Numbered from the stretch's first letter, positions 13,826-27,597 are shown. The stretch: DNA of 64,000 bases from Saccoglossus kowalevskii (GCF_000003605.2 NW_003131863.1:427030-491029), one strand, 5' to 3'. Numbers and translations: made by a program. Notes: generated by a model from the sequence alone, not told the origin.

Positions 13826-14120
13826 TTATAGGGCGGTGGTCGTCGCGCCGCGCATGTGCAACAATTGTTGATTCCATTGATTTGATTTTCCCACAATCCA
13901 ATGCGCCCTTCTAATGGTGCGTACGAGTACGAGCGCGACGTGCGCTGATTACCGCCCGTGACACCTTCCAATCACCAAAGAAATTACTTAGTTATAGCTT
14001 GGTAACGTCTCAGTGTGTAGTCCTTGGTCTGCGCAGCAGTCAGAGTCGCCATCTTTGTTCATATTCCCATGTTCATATTCCCATATTCCGCGTATGCGTG
14101 GTGCGACGACCACCGCCTTT
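13826..14120 (-). mobile_element. MITE family 2, copy 1 (with short MATLT frame)
   Basis: About 295 bp, with inverted ends GGGCGGTGGTCGTCGCGCC and GTGCGACGACCACCGCC. On the - strand the internal part contains CAAAGATGGCGACTCTGACT, which opens a frame of 22 codons beginning MATLTAAQ and then stops. The second half keeps the family word GCGCATTGGATTGTGGGA. It is diverged from the copies at 20.0 and 32.1 kb, including an extra CATATTCCCATGTT duplication. Confidence 0.8.
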
Positions 14121-15247
14121 CAGTGGTGTTGAATCAGAAGCCTGCAGTACGAAAAAATAGATCGTTATTTCCTAAGTTGCCAGTTTTGCAGTAAATTACA
14201 ACATATTTTGAAACACCCAAACAAATTGGGGTCACCGTTACCTCTTTGGAGCGAGACCTTCAGCAACACCGCCGATTTCACTAATTGCTAGTAAAGATGG
14301 CCACCAACAGGAGGGGGGGTATCGATATGGGAACAATATACTAGTAAACATATTAGGTATGCTCATGTTTAAATTTTCTTCATAGAAAGTTATCGAAAAA
14401 TCTCATAAAAATTGTAAAATATGGCTGTATAGGGGAGTTCGCTTGATGCAAATATGTTACCCTGATCACACTATATTCCATGAAATGGTGAGATTATTGA
14501 TGGGCAATAAAATATTAACTACAGAAGATAAATTTAAGCGGTCATCTCATATTAAGTTAAATTTTCACCTAGTTAGGAGGTATTGTTAGATTGTCGATAC
14601 GCTTGTCCAAGGGCAAAAAACTCTAGCACTCTCAAATTGAAAAGGTTTGAAAAGGTCAGGCGGGATGTTTATTTTCAACATTTCATATTTCTTTGCAAAA
14701 GCATTATTTTTACACATTTTTTGTGAGTGATATTTCACAGTGTGAATGCATATTTAAAATAAGCTTATGATGTCTTGATACTGAAACAGTGAGTTAGGGT
14801 AGCGCATGCTCCCTTTACATGTTATTATCGTTTACGTGTAATTCGGATTGACGAATTTGATACCATGAATGGTTTTGAAGATCGCATTCCCGGTTCCGGT
14901 GCCTTAGTCGTTCCGCGCCGCGATCGATATATTGTGAAGTTTAAAACGCGTGTAAAAACTATATTGTCTGCTTATGTGTAATTCGAATTCGAGCTGCACG
15001 ACGACTATTAAACATGTTTTTCATCTTACGTAAATTTGTTTTTATAAACAAAATATTCAATTGTTGACACTTTTTAACGTCAACGGAAGTTGACAGTTTT
15101 GTTGTATTAATTGTTGTGTATGTACAACATTTTGAAGATCTGCTATTCGTCAGAAACACACTAGTATTTCAATTGCCGATACACCATTTGGTGCTCACCT
15201 TCTTCAGCTTAGCTGTTGTAAAATGTGTTTTGACGACTTCAACTAAA

Positions 15248-15460
15248 TACTGTAAAACAAGTTGAAAAATCGGCATGCAATTTTAGCGAATTGTGGTAAT
15301 ATCACGTAATAGCGAAATGTTGATTTAGCGAATCTCTCTAGTCATTGTTGATTTCTTTGCTTGGCGCCCATTTTGAATTGATAATAAAGTCATTAGCGAC
15401 ATCTTGAATTAGCGAGTCAGTTCTCTCGCTAAATTCGCGAAAAAGACATGTTTTACAGTA
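15248..15460. mobile_element. Inverted-repeat element, TACTGTAAAACA ends
   Basis: A perfect 12-bp inverted repeat (TACTGTAAAACA at 15,248 and TGTTTTACAGTA ending at 15,460) bounds 213 bp rich in TTAGCGAAT and its complement. This is the size and form of a MITE. Two elements with related ends but different interiors lie at 51.2 and 57.2 kb. Confidence 0.75.
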
Positions 15461-15856
15461 ATTGGGAAGTTTGTAAAGTGTTGTATGAAGCAGCACGAAT
15501 AATGCAACCCCGTCTAGACACTTTTGTTGGCTTGACATGCCTTGGCACATTATACTTACTAACTAATTGAATCCATTGATTATCTCTGCTTTCGTTGAAT
15601 GTGGTCGAGCGGACGTGGTTTAGACCTGGACACTAGAGACGAAGGATGAAAAACTGGGAGAGACAACAAAAGAATTCAGAATGTTTGCTGTACGAGCTTG
15701 GTTAAACTAAAGCTGTAATTTTCTAATTTAATTAGAATCTCTTAGACGAACAAAAGAGTAACCATGTGCGGTGCTGCCACAGTTAGGCAAACGATGCGTT
15801 TTCAGCCCCGAAGATGACGATGGCAGACGGAGCTGTGGACATGGGTGATTGTCTGT

Positions 15857-15878
15857 TGTCGTCGTCGTCGTCGTCGTC
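15857..15878 (+). repeat. GTC trinucleotide microsatellite
   Basis: Seven or so uninterrupted GTC units. No coding context was found around it. Confidence 0.9.
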
Positions 15879-15904
15879 ATCTCGCGTCCACTTTTTCTTA
15901 AATG

Positions 15905-16330
15905 ACTTCTCTTGAAAACCTTTAACTGCTTCTATACTTGGACCATATGTTTCTTGGGTGGACCTCTATAAGATTTGATATTTTCGTGACGATATCTTCA
16001 AATCTCTACTTTTAGTGAATATTTGTTTATTTGGGTCAACAAATGTTATCTTCTACTTCAATCTTCTTGAAAACTTTTACTCCAATCGGATTGATACTTG
16101 GTATATATGTTACTTGCGTGGGTTTATATTAAATTTGAAATTTTGGTAAAGATATTTTGAATTCTCTAATTTCAGTGAATATTTTAGTCATTTTGGTGAA
16201 AATATTATTTTCAACTTCTTCTTGAAAACCGATTCTCCAATTGCTTTGCGCTTCGTATAAATGTACCCTGGGTGAACCCCTATTAGATTTTAATATTTCA
16301 TGACGATACCTTACATTCTGTAATTTTAGG
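15905..16330. repeat. Degenerate ~155-bp tandem repeat, about three units
   Basis: CTTGAAAAC recurs near 15,911, 16,066 and 16,223, each time followed by a diverged form of TTGGTATATATGTTCCTTGG, then GGTGGACCTCTATTAGATTT and a GAT-rich tail. Units differ by many substitutions. A further single unit is recognisable at about 5,525-5,640, so the sequence is dispersed as well as tandem. Confidence 0.65.
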
Positions 16331-17235
16331 AAATCTTTCCGTCATTTTTGAACAAATATTTTATTGTGTTTTAGTGAACCTTAATTTGATTTGAATATTT
16401 CGGCATGATATCCTCAATACCAACATTTTTGGTACAAAATGCTATTCGACATTTTGATAACTACTGGTTTGGTTGACACTGTACTAATTCACAGACATGA
16501 CCTATAACTGGAGTGGGTTAATGCAGAACGTGTGTACTATTAAATTGTTATCAGTAATAAGATTTAAACACAGAAATAGAAACACTTAAATGGAATAAAA
16601 ACAGAGCCTAGGTTATTTGTTTCTCCACTATGATATAGCTACATGAATGCAAGCACTTATTATTGCAAAGCAGTGCTATACTGAAACTGCCGAGCTATTT
16701 CGTTCGTCAGGTCGTTTTTTGTGAAAATTACGTCAATAATTCCAGTCCAGTACTCGTGAATATGTAAATCATACTTCCGAATACATACATAATCGTCTTT
16801 GCATTTTCCAGGGGTATGTTTAGAGTGGAGGGAGCAAACGGTGTGGCTGACGAGTATAAACCAATACTACGGATGACAACACTGTCTGGTAACCAAATAC
16901 CAAGTCTAGCCATATTGATAGACCTCTAGTAACACACTGATTCAGAGTTGAGTTGATACATATATCGTTCGTGCATTAATTTGATTTATTTTGTCAGGAT
17001 GCCAATTTGTGGTAATTTCGTTACGTAGAAAGTCACAGTCACTAAAATATATGTCTGTCTGGTACACGGCAACTTGACAGATAAATATTTAATATGATGT
17101 TCCCCTAAATCTATACAAATGTGTATTCATGTAAGGTTAGTGTAAATATGGCGAGACATCAGCCAGCTACCGTGCGCATGCGCATAAATAACCGAAAGAC
17201 TGCACGTAATCGAGCAGGATATTACATTCAGATTA

Positions 17236-17318
17236 ATAGAATAGAATAGAATAGAATAGAATAGAATAGAATAGAATAAAATAGAATAGAATAGAATAGA
17301 ATAGAATAGAATAGAATA
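17236..17318 (+). repeat. (AATAG)n pentanucleotide microsatellite
   Basis: About 16 units of AATAG with one substitution (AATAAAATAG) near the middle. The repeat creates a 65-codon open frame on the - strand made of a five-residue periodic peptide, which is not a gene. Confidence 0.95.
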
Positions 17319-17831
17319 TTGCATTCATTTATAAAATGCATTTGATTTTCCCATTATGCTAAGCAAAAACAAACACATATTGTTTCCATGTTATTTTTAT
17401 CGGCAATATATGTCTTGAAACTAATCCAAATCTCGTGAGATACTCGCTACTGGGTTGGTTATTACTTAAATAGACGACTGAGATATGATATGCTATCGTG
17501 TGTGTCTGTCATATGTAGTTATGTGTTCAATTATTGATAAGGGTTGTGTCAATACCAATCTACCCTTCTCATAGTGTGTAACTGTACGTGACTTGCGTTC
17601 AAATTATTCGCAGTTTTAAATTAAATATAAGACTTATTGTTGATTCTTGTTCTTTCATTCTTCCGGGGACATTGCGTTTTATTTGTTATTCGGACAGTCG
17701 ACTGTCACGTTCATTTACTGGACTCACGTTTGACTCTCATTAATGTAAAGCTTCGCCAAATCAGACATTTTTTTTCTCCTTAATTTTACATCTCATTTAT
17801 TGTTTTGGAATTGTTACAACGGTGCTAGCTC

Positions 17832-18104
17832 ATGTATGTAAATTCCAAGCTATCATTTCTCAAAGAAAAAAAACAAACCTTAAATGAAAATGGCCGGCGG
17901 GATCTTATTGATCTCGCTTCCTGCATTGCTTCTGGTAGGCATGGTATTTGGAACAGTAGACGCGTGATGGAAACATTATTTGAGCTTACTCTCAACGAAA
18001 TATCAGAGGCCATTATCGTGTATCGTGATACTCTCATAGCGCATCCCACATCTGTGAACAACAGAACACCAATTTTCTCTTTGCTTGCAATGACAAACGA
18101 TTAA
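17832..18104 (+). CDS. Doubtful 90-codon open frame
   Basis: An ATG-to-stop frame of 90 codons beginning MYVNSKLSFLKEKK and containing GIWNSRRVMETLFELTLNEI. The composition is protein-like, with an amphipathic helical middle, but I recognise no family. There is no supporting splice structure, and the stop codon falls exactly at the left end of a MITE (18,101), which means the end was set by a transposon insertion. It may be a fragment of a dead gene or transposon, or chance. Confidence 0.15.
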   Translation: MYVNSKLSFLKEKKQTLNENGRRDLIDLASCIASGRHGIWNSRRVMETLFELTLNEISEAIIVYRDTLIAHPTSVNNRTPIFSLLAMTND

Positions 18105-18262
18105 AGCGGGAGGGTAGTCACCTGCGCACGCGCGGAAAGTGAGTCCCAAGTGACGATAACAACACACGCTAAAACGCAAAGGCTCATGGGCAGACGCTTG
18201 CTTGTAAACAATGACATGCTATGGCCATCTGACGAAGCGCAGGTGACGACTCCCCGCATTAA
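18101..18262 (-). mobile_element. MITE family 1, copy 4
   Basis: Reverse-oriented copy: left end TTAAAGCGGGAGGGTAGTC, right end GTGACGACTCCCCGCATTAA, internal word ACGCAAAGGCTCATGGGCAG. Both ends are intact apart from single substitutions. It abuts the stop codon of the doubtful open frame to its left. Confidence 0.85.
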
Positions 18263-19987
18263 TTCACGTTACATTCAGACAGATATGAACATTTGTTTAT
18301 CTTTCGCAAAATGTGGGTGTTCACATAATTTGTGAGATGCATTGTGGGAGCATTTCTATGATGCATGTTTTATCAATAAAATTGCATTTTTTCCTTTATT
18401 TATATTTCCAGGGCTACAAACATCGATACCGTATACTGTGAATTCTCATTATAATTCGAATTTTAATTTTATAAATGAAAGATAAGATAGTCTTTACAAT
18501 ACTCATTCCTTTAGGAATAGTGTATGCCCGTATGGCTGTGTTGACGGAATTATAAAATCGTTAAATGTCCCATTGGAATTAAAATTGCTTTGTCCATATG
18601 TCTGAAAGAGACATAATTGTTCCCGGTCGTTCACGTAACTACAATTACATTTTGTCGCTATGGAATCGCTCACTGAAAAACAGAAATTGCAGTGACGCTA
18701 ATCGTTGCAGTCTTCATCGAATAGCCATTATATAAACGGGCCACTATATTGCTGGCGGGTGAAATGAGTGAATAATAAAAAAAATAATAACAGTTACCTC
18801 AGATATTGAAAATAAAACTGTTTGATCATGAGGGCAAATTTTAAACCGATGAACTATAATACGTAACAACCAGCTCACCGTGACGTGAGCTGAGATAAGA
18901 CCGTTGTGAGACAGGTTATTTTTACCTTGGTGATAAGCTTATTGGCATTGAAACGACCATGATGTATACATATAGGCATACTTTACAACTCCCCTCAAAC
19001 AATGCGTGTAAGAGTATACGGCATATTTCATAAGACGGATTTGTTTGATTGAAATAGCTTTTTTATCGCATTTCGTCAAATTCGTTTATTGAATGATGGT
19101 ATCTTCGGAACAGTGCATTGTGGGAGATTAATTACTATTGAATATTATGAGGAACTATATTACGCTAGAAACTGGTAACCACGCCATATATATGATACAT
19201 CATGATTCATCGGAGCACAACTTTAAATAACCTGAAGAACATACGTTTTTTTTATCTTTTCAAGTTGAAGTGGGCGACTCTGGGAGATCAACGGAGATTT
19301 GTAGAAATTTGAATATTTTATTTAATTCTTCAATTGTTATATATAAACAGTGAAAAAAAGATGATCTGTCAAAACCACGGAGCTTGTGCGATTATGCAAA
19401 CTTCAGATAACATGCATTCAAATTATACAATTGGTCGAATTTGAACAAAAACATTTAGTTTGCAACATGTGATTTGAATAGCATCGTACTTATACAGCAG
19501 GAGGTGATTTGTATGGCGTTGAACACGTTGAAACTGTGATGGGCGCGATATATGGATAATCCGAATATTAAGAGTTTAATCGCTAACGTTTTCGTCTCGA
19601 TTTTCAATTTGTATTTAACGTTAACTGTCGTGCAAGCATGTTGGATTCTCTCGTGAAATTGATCAGCACCGGGGGGACAAACAGAAACATTGTACTAGTC
19701 AAATGTTGCCAATAATATGTGAACATTATTAGAAACGACATTTCTAAATAAATGCAATATCATATGATATACCCAAATTCGCTCCAGGTTTCCTGTCACA
19801 TGTTGAAAATGTCGTATTTACCGTAATTGGAATTGATCCCCGATTATTCGACGGAAAGTTGTCAGCTGAAGAAACCGCCAGGTCGAAGAATTTTCAGATG
19901 TTTTTTGATATCATAAAAATAAAGAATGCGTGAAACCAGTATTATAAACATGTTAGTTTATTTAATTATGTCAATAATCATGATGTA

Positions 19988-20294
19988 TTAAAGCGCGGTA
20001 GTCGTCGCGCTTCGCATGTGCGAGATATATGGGTCTCATATAAACAAAGATGGCGACTTTGACTGTTGCGCAGATCAACGAGTACGAACTAAGACGTTTC
20101 CAAGCTTTAATTAGACAATTTTCATGTGATTGGAAGGTACCGAAGGAGTCACCGTCGGTCATTAGTGCAAGTCGCGCCCAGGTCAAACCTCATACTTGTG
20201 ATTTCCATTTGAAGAACGCATTGGATTGTGGGAAAATCAATGTTTATCAACACAAATGTAGCACATGCGCAGCGCGACGACTACCGCGCTTCAA
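19988..20294 (+). mobile_element. MITE family 2, copy 2 (82-codon MATLT frame)
   Basis: About 307 bp, with ends AAAGCGCGGTAGTCGTCGCG and CGCGACGACTACCGCGCTT. Inside, CAAAGATGGCGACTTTGACT opens an 82-codon frame (20,050-20,298) beginning MATLTVAQINEYELRRFQAL that runs to the far end of the element. The other two copies keep the first ~20 codons of this frame but stop early. The AAGATGGCG word is also a YY1-type site. I do not recognise the peptide; a captured 5' gene exon is one possibility. Confidence 0.8.
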
Positions 20295-23200
20295 GTAATA
20301 TAGCTGTGACTGTATTTAACAAATGTAGCTAACATTTTGAGTCGAAACCACCACAAATGCCAGGAACAAAATAGAATAAATCTCAAATAACCATGTTACA
20401 CCGTATGGCTTGGTTTGTTTTGCATATTAATCAGAATGATTTGATTGACTCGCGTGATTTCGTAGGTAGATACGCTACTGGCTCTTCATCATTTTATTCT
20501 GCAAGTGCTGTGCCGGACTTCGCATTAAATTTGTTGCATTTCATCAAAGACTCGTGCCTCCCTCAGGCTGGAAGATTTTAATCTCTTGTGGTACTGGGAA
20601 CATTGTCATGAATTTTTCAACCAATCTTTCCCCTGACGTCTTGATCACGATCGAGTTCGTGATGTAGTTGTTTGCACCAACTGACTTCACTTATTAAGAA
20701 GAAATCCATCAGGTTAAAATCTCGCGCAGTGCCCGTTATAATCAATTCTGATCAGTTCTCAAAGTTACCCCCTAGGGTTTCCATCCATCCCAGTAGACCC
20801 AGATCCGCAGTTATTTATTTCCCTAAAATGTGCGGAAATGAAGACATTCCCCATGAGATGGACAGAAAGGTCATAGATCGTGTAGATATAAGCAGGGGAA
20901 TATAAGCACACGGTCTTGTTGACAGTAGATTGCAAATATTGAGACTAGATTGAGTGATATATACGAAATGATTGTGTCACATTTCGTCTTTTTTATAGTG
21001 TATTCGATATCTTAATTAGGTTACAAAAGAATATGGTGCGAATAATCAATTCTGATTCAGTTAATTACAATATTTTTTAGTTGCCTTATTCTTGTCGACA
21101 CTCCGCGGTATGTTTTAAGTCGATGACAAGCGCAGATGGTTCATCTATATTATAGTAGTGTATTTATACTGTGCCGATTTCACGTGTTAGTGATGATGTG
21201 TTCAGCGTTCGTGTGTTTGTATTCCTTGTTCGCGTTGCCGTGTCCTTTGATGATATTAACGGTGTTGATGCTCCTTCGATCGGTTTTCTTCAATTTAACC
21301 AGTTTTGTCACTGTGCCTGCCACGCTGTAAATTATAGTTACGTGCAAGTGATTTTTATAGCACATTTATCGACGTACCTTGAATGTTTTACATTGAGGTT
21401 GAACCATGTACGAAATACCAAGGCACTGTAGCGTTACCCCTGAAGTACTCGCGCTGCCCATCACAATCACATCGGTCTTTGTGAATGTGGAAGATTAAGA
21501 GAGAATCCACGACCCGGCTAATAATCAGAGCCGTGTTTGCTTAGTTTGCTGTTAAAGTAGATCATATGCTTCAATTAGTGGCGTATTGTCAGTATTTGTA
21601 TTCTCGAATTGCAAAAATAATTGATGTGTCTCGAAAAGAACGGAACCGAATATCTTACGTAAAATTAATGGACTGTAACATACAAAGTAGATACTGCGAT
21701 TCCAATGACCAATTTGACATAATATCTCCATTAGAGAACTGTTTGACGTGCACCATTAAACAAATACATATTTCATGTGATCTGTTATGATTCTTAGATA
21801 AATTATTCCTGGCCTAGTTTTTAATTTAATTTTATATCTTTATATTATTCTGTATAAGTGTTGTTTTTTTTCCCGGGAAATATTCATTAAACTTGTATAC
21901 AAATATATAATGATATATTGGATGCATCGTAGAGAAGAAAAATGTGGCAAACAGAATAAAATCATCTAACCGTTAAATCTAGTTTCAATGTACACAATCC
22001 CGCCCACTCCAATAAATGCCAGGTAGCGCCCATCACATTACAAACGAACATGTACTAACGTGAATCTGTTGCCAAATATACTCGTGTAATCCATGAATAT
22101 TCACACCTATGCATATGAGAACCTATCCCATCCTTATACTGTAATACGCTTCTCGGCAGGCTTAGCTGGCTGCATAGAATTCGTATTACCTTGCCATTAC
22201 AGTTAAACCATTATCTGTTTTGATAAGCATTAGGAAGTGCGATGCTCACTCTGATTTAATCAATTTGCACCGAACTGCCGCCAGCTCTGATTAATAGTAA
22301 AAACAACGACGTGTATAGAAAGTTAAAAAAAAACTCCCTGGATGCCCCCAGTACATGATTAATCACGTGGTTACAAAAAGGTCAGATCATAACCAATGCT
22401 GTTTTATTTTACGTAGTAGTAATGTGAAGTGTAATTGATTTCATTGTAATAATGACAAACGTAATTGTTCTTGTGTCAACAACTAATGTTTTCTTTTCTT
22501 CACTCTCAGATATGGAAAATAGAAGTACTTGCATTGCTGTGAAGTGATATGACGTAGTGTCGATTTGCTTGAACATAAATTTGAATAATGATCATTCGGA
22601 AGTGCCGTTCAATAATAGTGAGTATGAGTTAATTAGGCCGGCTCACGTTTCTAACGAAGGTTGTGCGTTATTCACGGTTGGCGTATTCCGCTGATATCAC
22701 AGTACAGCGCCCCCATTCAAATTGGTCGCATGCTGGCATCCACTGGGAATAGCATGAATGAGAACGTGAGGCATGACATCTTCAAAGTCCAGGTTACCAG
22801 GAAACAGAATTAATCATTAAACATGTTATGATCAGTTTAATCTATTACATCCAATACTTCGTCTGTGATACACTGTTGGGTTACGTGTCCACGTGGTGGA
22901 TACATACTTCTTTCGCATCTGCAAAAATCCTTGCTTGCTTCGGAATAGTAGTAATATAATACAGAACTTTACTACACATCGATGACTCTTTCGCTTTTTC
23001 ACATTATTATACTGATAAGCCTGGCTGCTCACGGTGACAACTTGGGCGTGTTTTTTTTTTTTTTTTTTTTTTCATTTCCGCCTCATGGTCGTTTTTTCCC
23101 ACAAGTTGACGGGCACAGAGAAATCCATCGCTGTGGAAACATAAACACAACGATTACCCTATTATATCTCACTAGATATCCGCTTCCTGATTACTATCTT

Positions 23201-26009
23201 GGGGTTGACATTGAACGCCTTGGAAAACGTTCCAGCTGAGCGTGCTGAAACACATTATTGGAGACCTCGGCTTACGTGGACTACTTTCCATTCGAAGCAC
23301 CGGTCATCATTGCGACTGTCACATAACATGTTACAACTCTGCTGAGGGATTCCGTATGGTCGGATGCTGGTCGACTTAGCATGTCAATAAATTGTGTATC
23401 CAGGAGAGTCATCCGAGTCGGTTTACTTAGCTGCCGGATACCACAACTGATTACACGAACTGTACGGTAACCGTCGTTAGCTATGTCGCTTTATAACCAT
23501 TAAATGGATAATATACCCCATGCCACACCGAGTGCAATTCTATAATTGCCGTCGTTCTTCTGTTGAATGTCGGAGGGAGGAAAGGTAAGACTCATTGTGT
23601 CATTTTAGATGTCTGTCTCTGGTATATTATCGCAATCGTCACGTATTCGATGTTAACATGTAGAGGATCGGCCATTTTATTTCCGTGGTAATTGGGTATA
23701 ACACATCCCTTCATGGTCTAGATCCATTTATACCCCGGGCATTAAAACGCAGCATTGTCGTGTTTCTTCATCGTTTTAAATACTAAATTACTATAAATTT
23801 ACAACAACAAAAAACTGCGCCAGTTTCGTAATATTAACAAGCATATGCATTTATGTACGGATATACATTATACAGTATGTTATTATTCTAAATCGTGTTG
23901 CCTAGCAACACCATTGTTCATATTCATTGTGATTACTGAAGAGTGTGCGGGGATGAACTTCTGCACAATGTATAATTGCCTTCATTACCTCTTTAATATT
24001 TGCCTTCTATGAATGACCTCTGTCCCTGACAGGACTACTGTGTCTCATTTATTTAATTTATTATTAAATATTTAATGACGTTTGCTATCTGACATGCATT
24101 TATTAGCATAATTATCGGAAGGCGTATCTTACTGAAACAGTCTTTATGTAGCATTGGGATGTAATTTGAATATTTTGCAATAATCTTTTTTTCTTCTTCA
24201 AAAAGAATATCTATGATCATATTAAAGACACAATAATAACTCAAACTGGGCTATCAAACAATGTTCATTTTAGGTCAGGCTACGCATGCGTATAATTGAT
24301 ATTTATAAAGCATCAATGTATATTTCCAATTAAAAATGTATACCTGACTTTTCACATTTCTCGCTTATAATATGGTTCTAGTTAAAATGTTTTTTTTTTT
24401 TGTAATCTAACAATTTTTGTATGATGTAATTTGACTATATTTGTTTAACAATTCTTCTACTCAAACCATGTACATTAGACTAAATTTCATTCGTTATTTA
24501 GTGTCATGTTTTTTTTGTGACTGAGAGCACCACCAGTGTCGCCATGTTTTAAGGAGATTTAGACCGAAATCGATACTATATGCCGTTTTTTTCAGGCTTT
24601 TATGCTACCGATAATGCGGTCAACAAGCAATATTCTTGAGAAACAAAAATCCAAATTGTTGTGGAAAATGGCCCAAATTTTGCATTTTAGCATTGGTTCC
24701 TATGGTGAAATTATTGCTTCGTATCTCACAATTTACCTCAGTGTTATGTAAAAAAATAATATTGTTATTAGCATGAATATTAGCATTTCAGAAAATTTAC
24801 ATTAACGGAGTGATGTGTACATATGCGCAGTAATGTGCCCAGTAGCGCAATATTTAAATTGGTTTTCAACTGCGGCTAAAACTAAGCCTGCATAATCCAA
24901 CAGAATATCGTCTGCGCCCCAAATCAACAGCTAGTCAGACATAGTTTTTGCGGCATCCATCTAAATTCTAAGTTATGCTATACCATAACATGCAGTAAGC
25001 AGATACATTGTCACTTCTCTCTGCTTTGCGACTAACTACACTATTTATTTATTTATTTTTTTTTTTTTCAAAAGAATTGAGAATTTTTGCCGGTACATGC
25101 ATGTATGTATAATCAAGTTAAACCTTATGATATGGCAGCCTGTATTGGCGAAACGATGTGGGCAGAAAGAAGACATTCTGCGCAGCTGCTAGATCAGACA
25201 ACATCACGACAAGACAAAACAGGTCAGACATTAATATTATCAGTGGCTTCCATACGTTACTTTCTCTAGGTGGATAATGTATGATTTGTGAAGTGTGATT
25301 GATGTACACGACATATGTCGTTTTAGCGTAGTGGCAGTTATTGGACATGTTTTCGCAAATAAATCTGTTTGCTATTTCATAATGGTTGGCTGAGTACCTG
25401 AACTTATCCACGCAAGGTTGATACTGTCATAAAATATAGCCATGTCATATTTGGCAATAGCGCCCTACTATGCTATGCGCAGCAGTCGACCAACGCCAAA
25501 ATTCAATTCAGTTTGGTTCGGTTCTGTCATAGCACAGTATACTCATGCTATTATTTTAGTAAGTAAGGACGACTTATCTTGAAAATCGGTTGTCATGGTT
25601 TTCAATCCATTAAGGATACACATGTAAATTAATCGTACACGCGCATTCGTTAAACTTAATACTAAGTTGTAGTATTTAATAAATTTGATCACTTCATAAT
25701 ACGTTTTTTCTTCTTCTTAAATTATTACAATGATTGTGACTAAATATTACATGTTGTGATCTGCACAGTATTGATAATTTATTCATGTTTAATTACACAA
25801 GATTAGAAATATCCGGATGTTGTCATGCTCTTAGGTGTGATATAAAGACATTCGTAGATCTGATTAATGCCCTTCAGGGTGTTTTGTATGTAGTGGTTTT
25901 AACGCTATTCAATCTTGCCATAGTTTATGTATATGAGATTACAAATGTGTCAGCGCATACATTGAAAATATATTAACCGCATTATTTCTGATTTGCATAA
26001 TATATACAG

Positions 26010-27500
26010 TCTCCACAAGTGTGTGTTTTACAGTCTACATGTGAATACAAGTGTGTGGTGTACAATCTACATGTGAATACAAGTGTGTGGTGTTCAATCT
26101 ACATGTGAATACAAGTGTGTGTTTTACAATCTACATGTGAATACAAGTGTGTGGTTTACAATCTACATGTGAATACAAGTGTGTGGTGTACAATCTACAT
26201 GTGAATACAAGTGTGTGTTTTACAATCTACATGTGAATACAAGTGTGTGGTGTTCAATCTACATGTGAATACAAGTGTGTGTTTTACAATCTACATGTGA
26301 ATACAAGTGTGTGGTTTACAATCTACATGTGAATACAAGTGTGTGGTGTACAATCTACATGTGAATACAAGTGTGTGTTTTACAATCTACATGTGAATAC
26401 AAGTGTGTGGTTTACAATCTACATGTGAATACAAGTGTGTGTTTTACAATCTACATGTGAATACAAGTGTGTGGTTTACAGTCTACATGTGAATACAAGT
26501 GTGTGTTTCACAATCTACATGTGAATACAAGTGTGTGGTTTACAATCTACATGTGAATATAAGTGTGTGGTTTACAATCTACATATGAATATAAGTGTGT
26601 GGTTTACAATCTACATGTGAATATAAGTGTGTGGTTTACAATCTACATGTGAATATAAGTGTGTGGTTTACAATCTACATGTGAATATAAGTGTGGTTTA
26701 CAATCTACATGTGAATATACGTGTGTGGTTTACAATTTACATGTGAATATAAGTGTGTGGTTTACAATCTACATGTGAATATAAATGTGTGGTTTACAAT
26801 CTACATGTGAATATAAGTGTGTGGTTTACAATCTACATATGAATATAAGTATGTGGTTTACAATCTACATGTAAATATAAGTGTGTGGTTTACAATCTAT
26901 GTATGAATATAAGTATGAATATAAGTATGTGGTTTACAATCTACATGTGAATATAAGTGTGTGGTTCAATATACATATGAATATAAGTATGTGGTTTACA
27001 ATCTACATGTGAATATAAGTATGTGGTTTACAGTCTACATGTGAATATAAGTGTGTGGTTTACAATCTACATGTAAATATAAGTGTATGGTTCACAATCT
27101 ATGTATGAATATAAGTATGAATATAAGTATGTGATTTACAATCTACATGTGAATAGAAGTGTGTAGTTTACATTCTACATGTGAATATAAGTGTGTGGTT
27201 TACAATCTACATGTGAATATAAGTGTGTGGTTTACATTCTACATGTGAATACAAGTGTATGGTTTACAATCTACATGTGAATATAAGTGTGTGGTTTATA
27301 ATCTACATGTGAATACAAGTGTAGGGTTTACAATCTACATGTGAATATAAGTGTGTGGTTTACATTCTACATGTGAATATAAGTGCGTGGTTTACATACT
27401 ACATGTGAATAGAAGTGCGTGATTTACAATCTACATGTGAATAGAAGTGTATGGTTTACAATATGCATGTGAATACAAGTGTGTGATAATCTACATGTGA
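26010..27500 (+). repeat. 32-bp minisatellite, ~46 units
   Basis: The unit is approximately TCTACATGTGAATACAAGTG followed by TGTGGTTTACAA. The first third of the array (to about 26,540) carries GAATACAAG, alternating between GTGTGTTTTAC, GTGTGGTTTAC and GTGTGGTGTAC variants. The rest mostly carries GAATATAAG, with some units reverting at the right end. Two places (near 26,905 and 27,110) share an identical internal rearrangement, GAATATAAGTATGAATATAA, so blocks of units have been copied. The array ends about 95 bp before the acceptor site of the acyltransferase exon. Confidence 0.95.
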
Positions 27501-27597
27501 ATACATGTGCATAATGCAGCGCACCTGGACTGTTACCTGAGACATATGAAATACTATCATTATTTAATGTGTTTGTTTGTCTGTTGTCTCTTTACAG

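Larger units (their letters stand above)
9601..25980. other. Intergenic, repeats only
   Basis: No gene could be supported here. Open frames are at most about 97 codons and none shows a recognisable family. The region holds MITEs at 12,518-12,682, 13,826-14,120, 15,248-15,460, 18,101-18,262 and 19,988-20,294, the ~155-bp degenerate repeat at 15,905-16,330, a GTC microsatellite at 15,857-15,878, the pentanucleotide array at 17,236-17,318 and a T-rich run at 23,050-23,072. CTCF-like boxes lie near 13,128 and 22,688. Upstream exons of the acyltransferase gene could lie in the right part, but I could not identify any. Confidence 0.5.

Noticed and set aside
15600-15660. tRNA-like A box (TGGTCGAGCGGACG)
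   Set aside because: No B box, anticodon arm or acceptor stem could be drawn around it; at most a decayed SINE head.
17127-17324. Open frame with a five-residue repeat (ILFYS)
   Set aside because: Direct translation of the AATAG microsatellite.
25785-25976. 63-codon hydrophobic frame considered as an upstream exon of the acyltransferase-like gene
   Set aside because: No donor in the needed phase and no resemblance to the family; the start is probably elsewhere.
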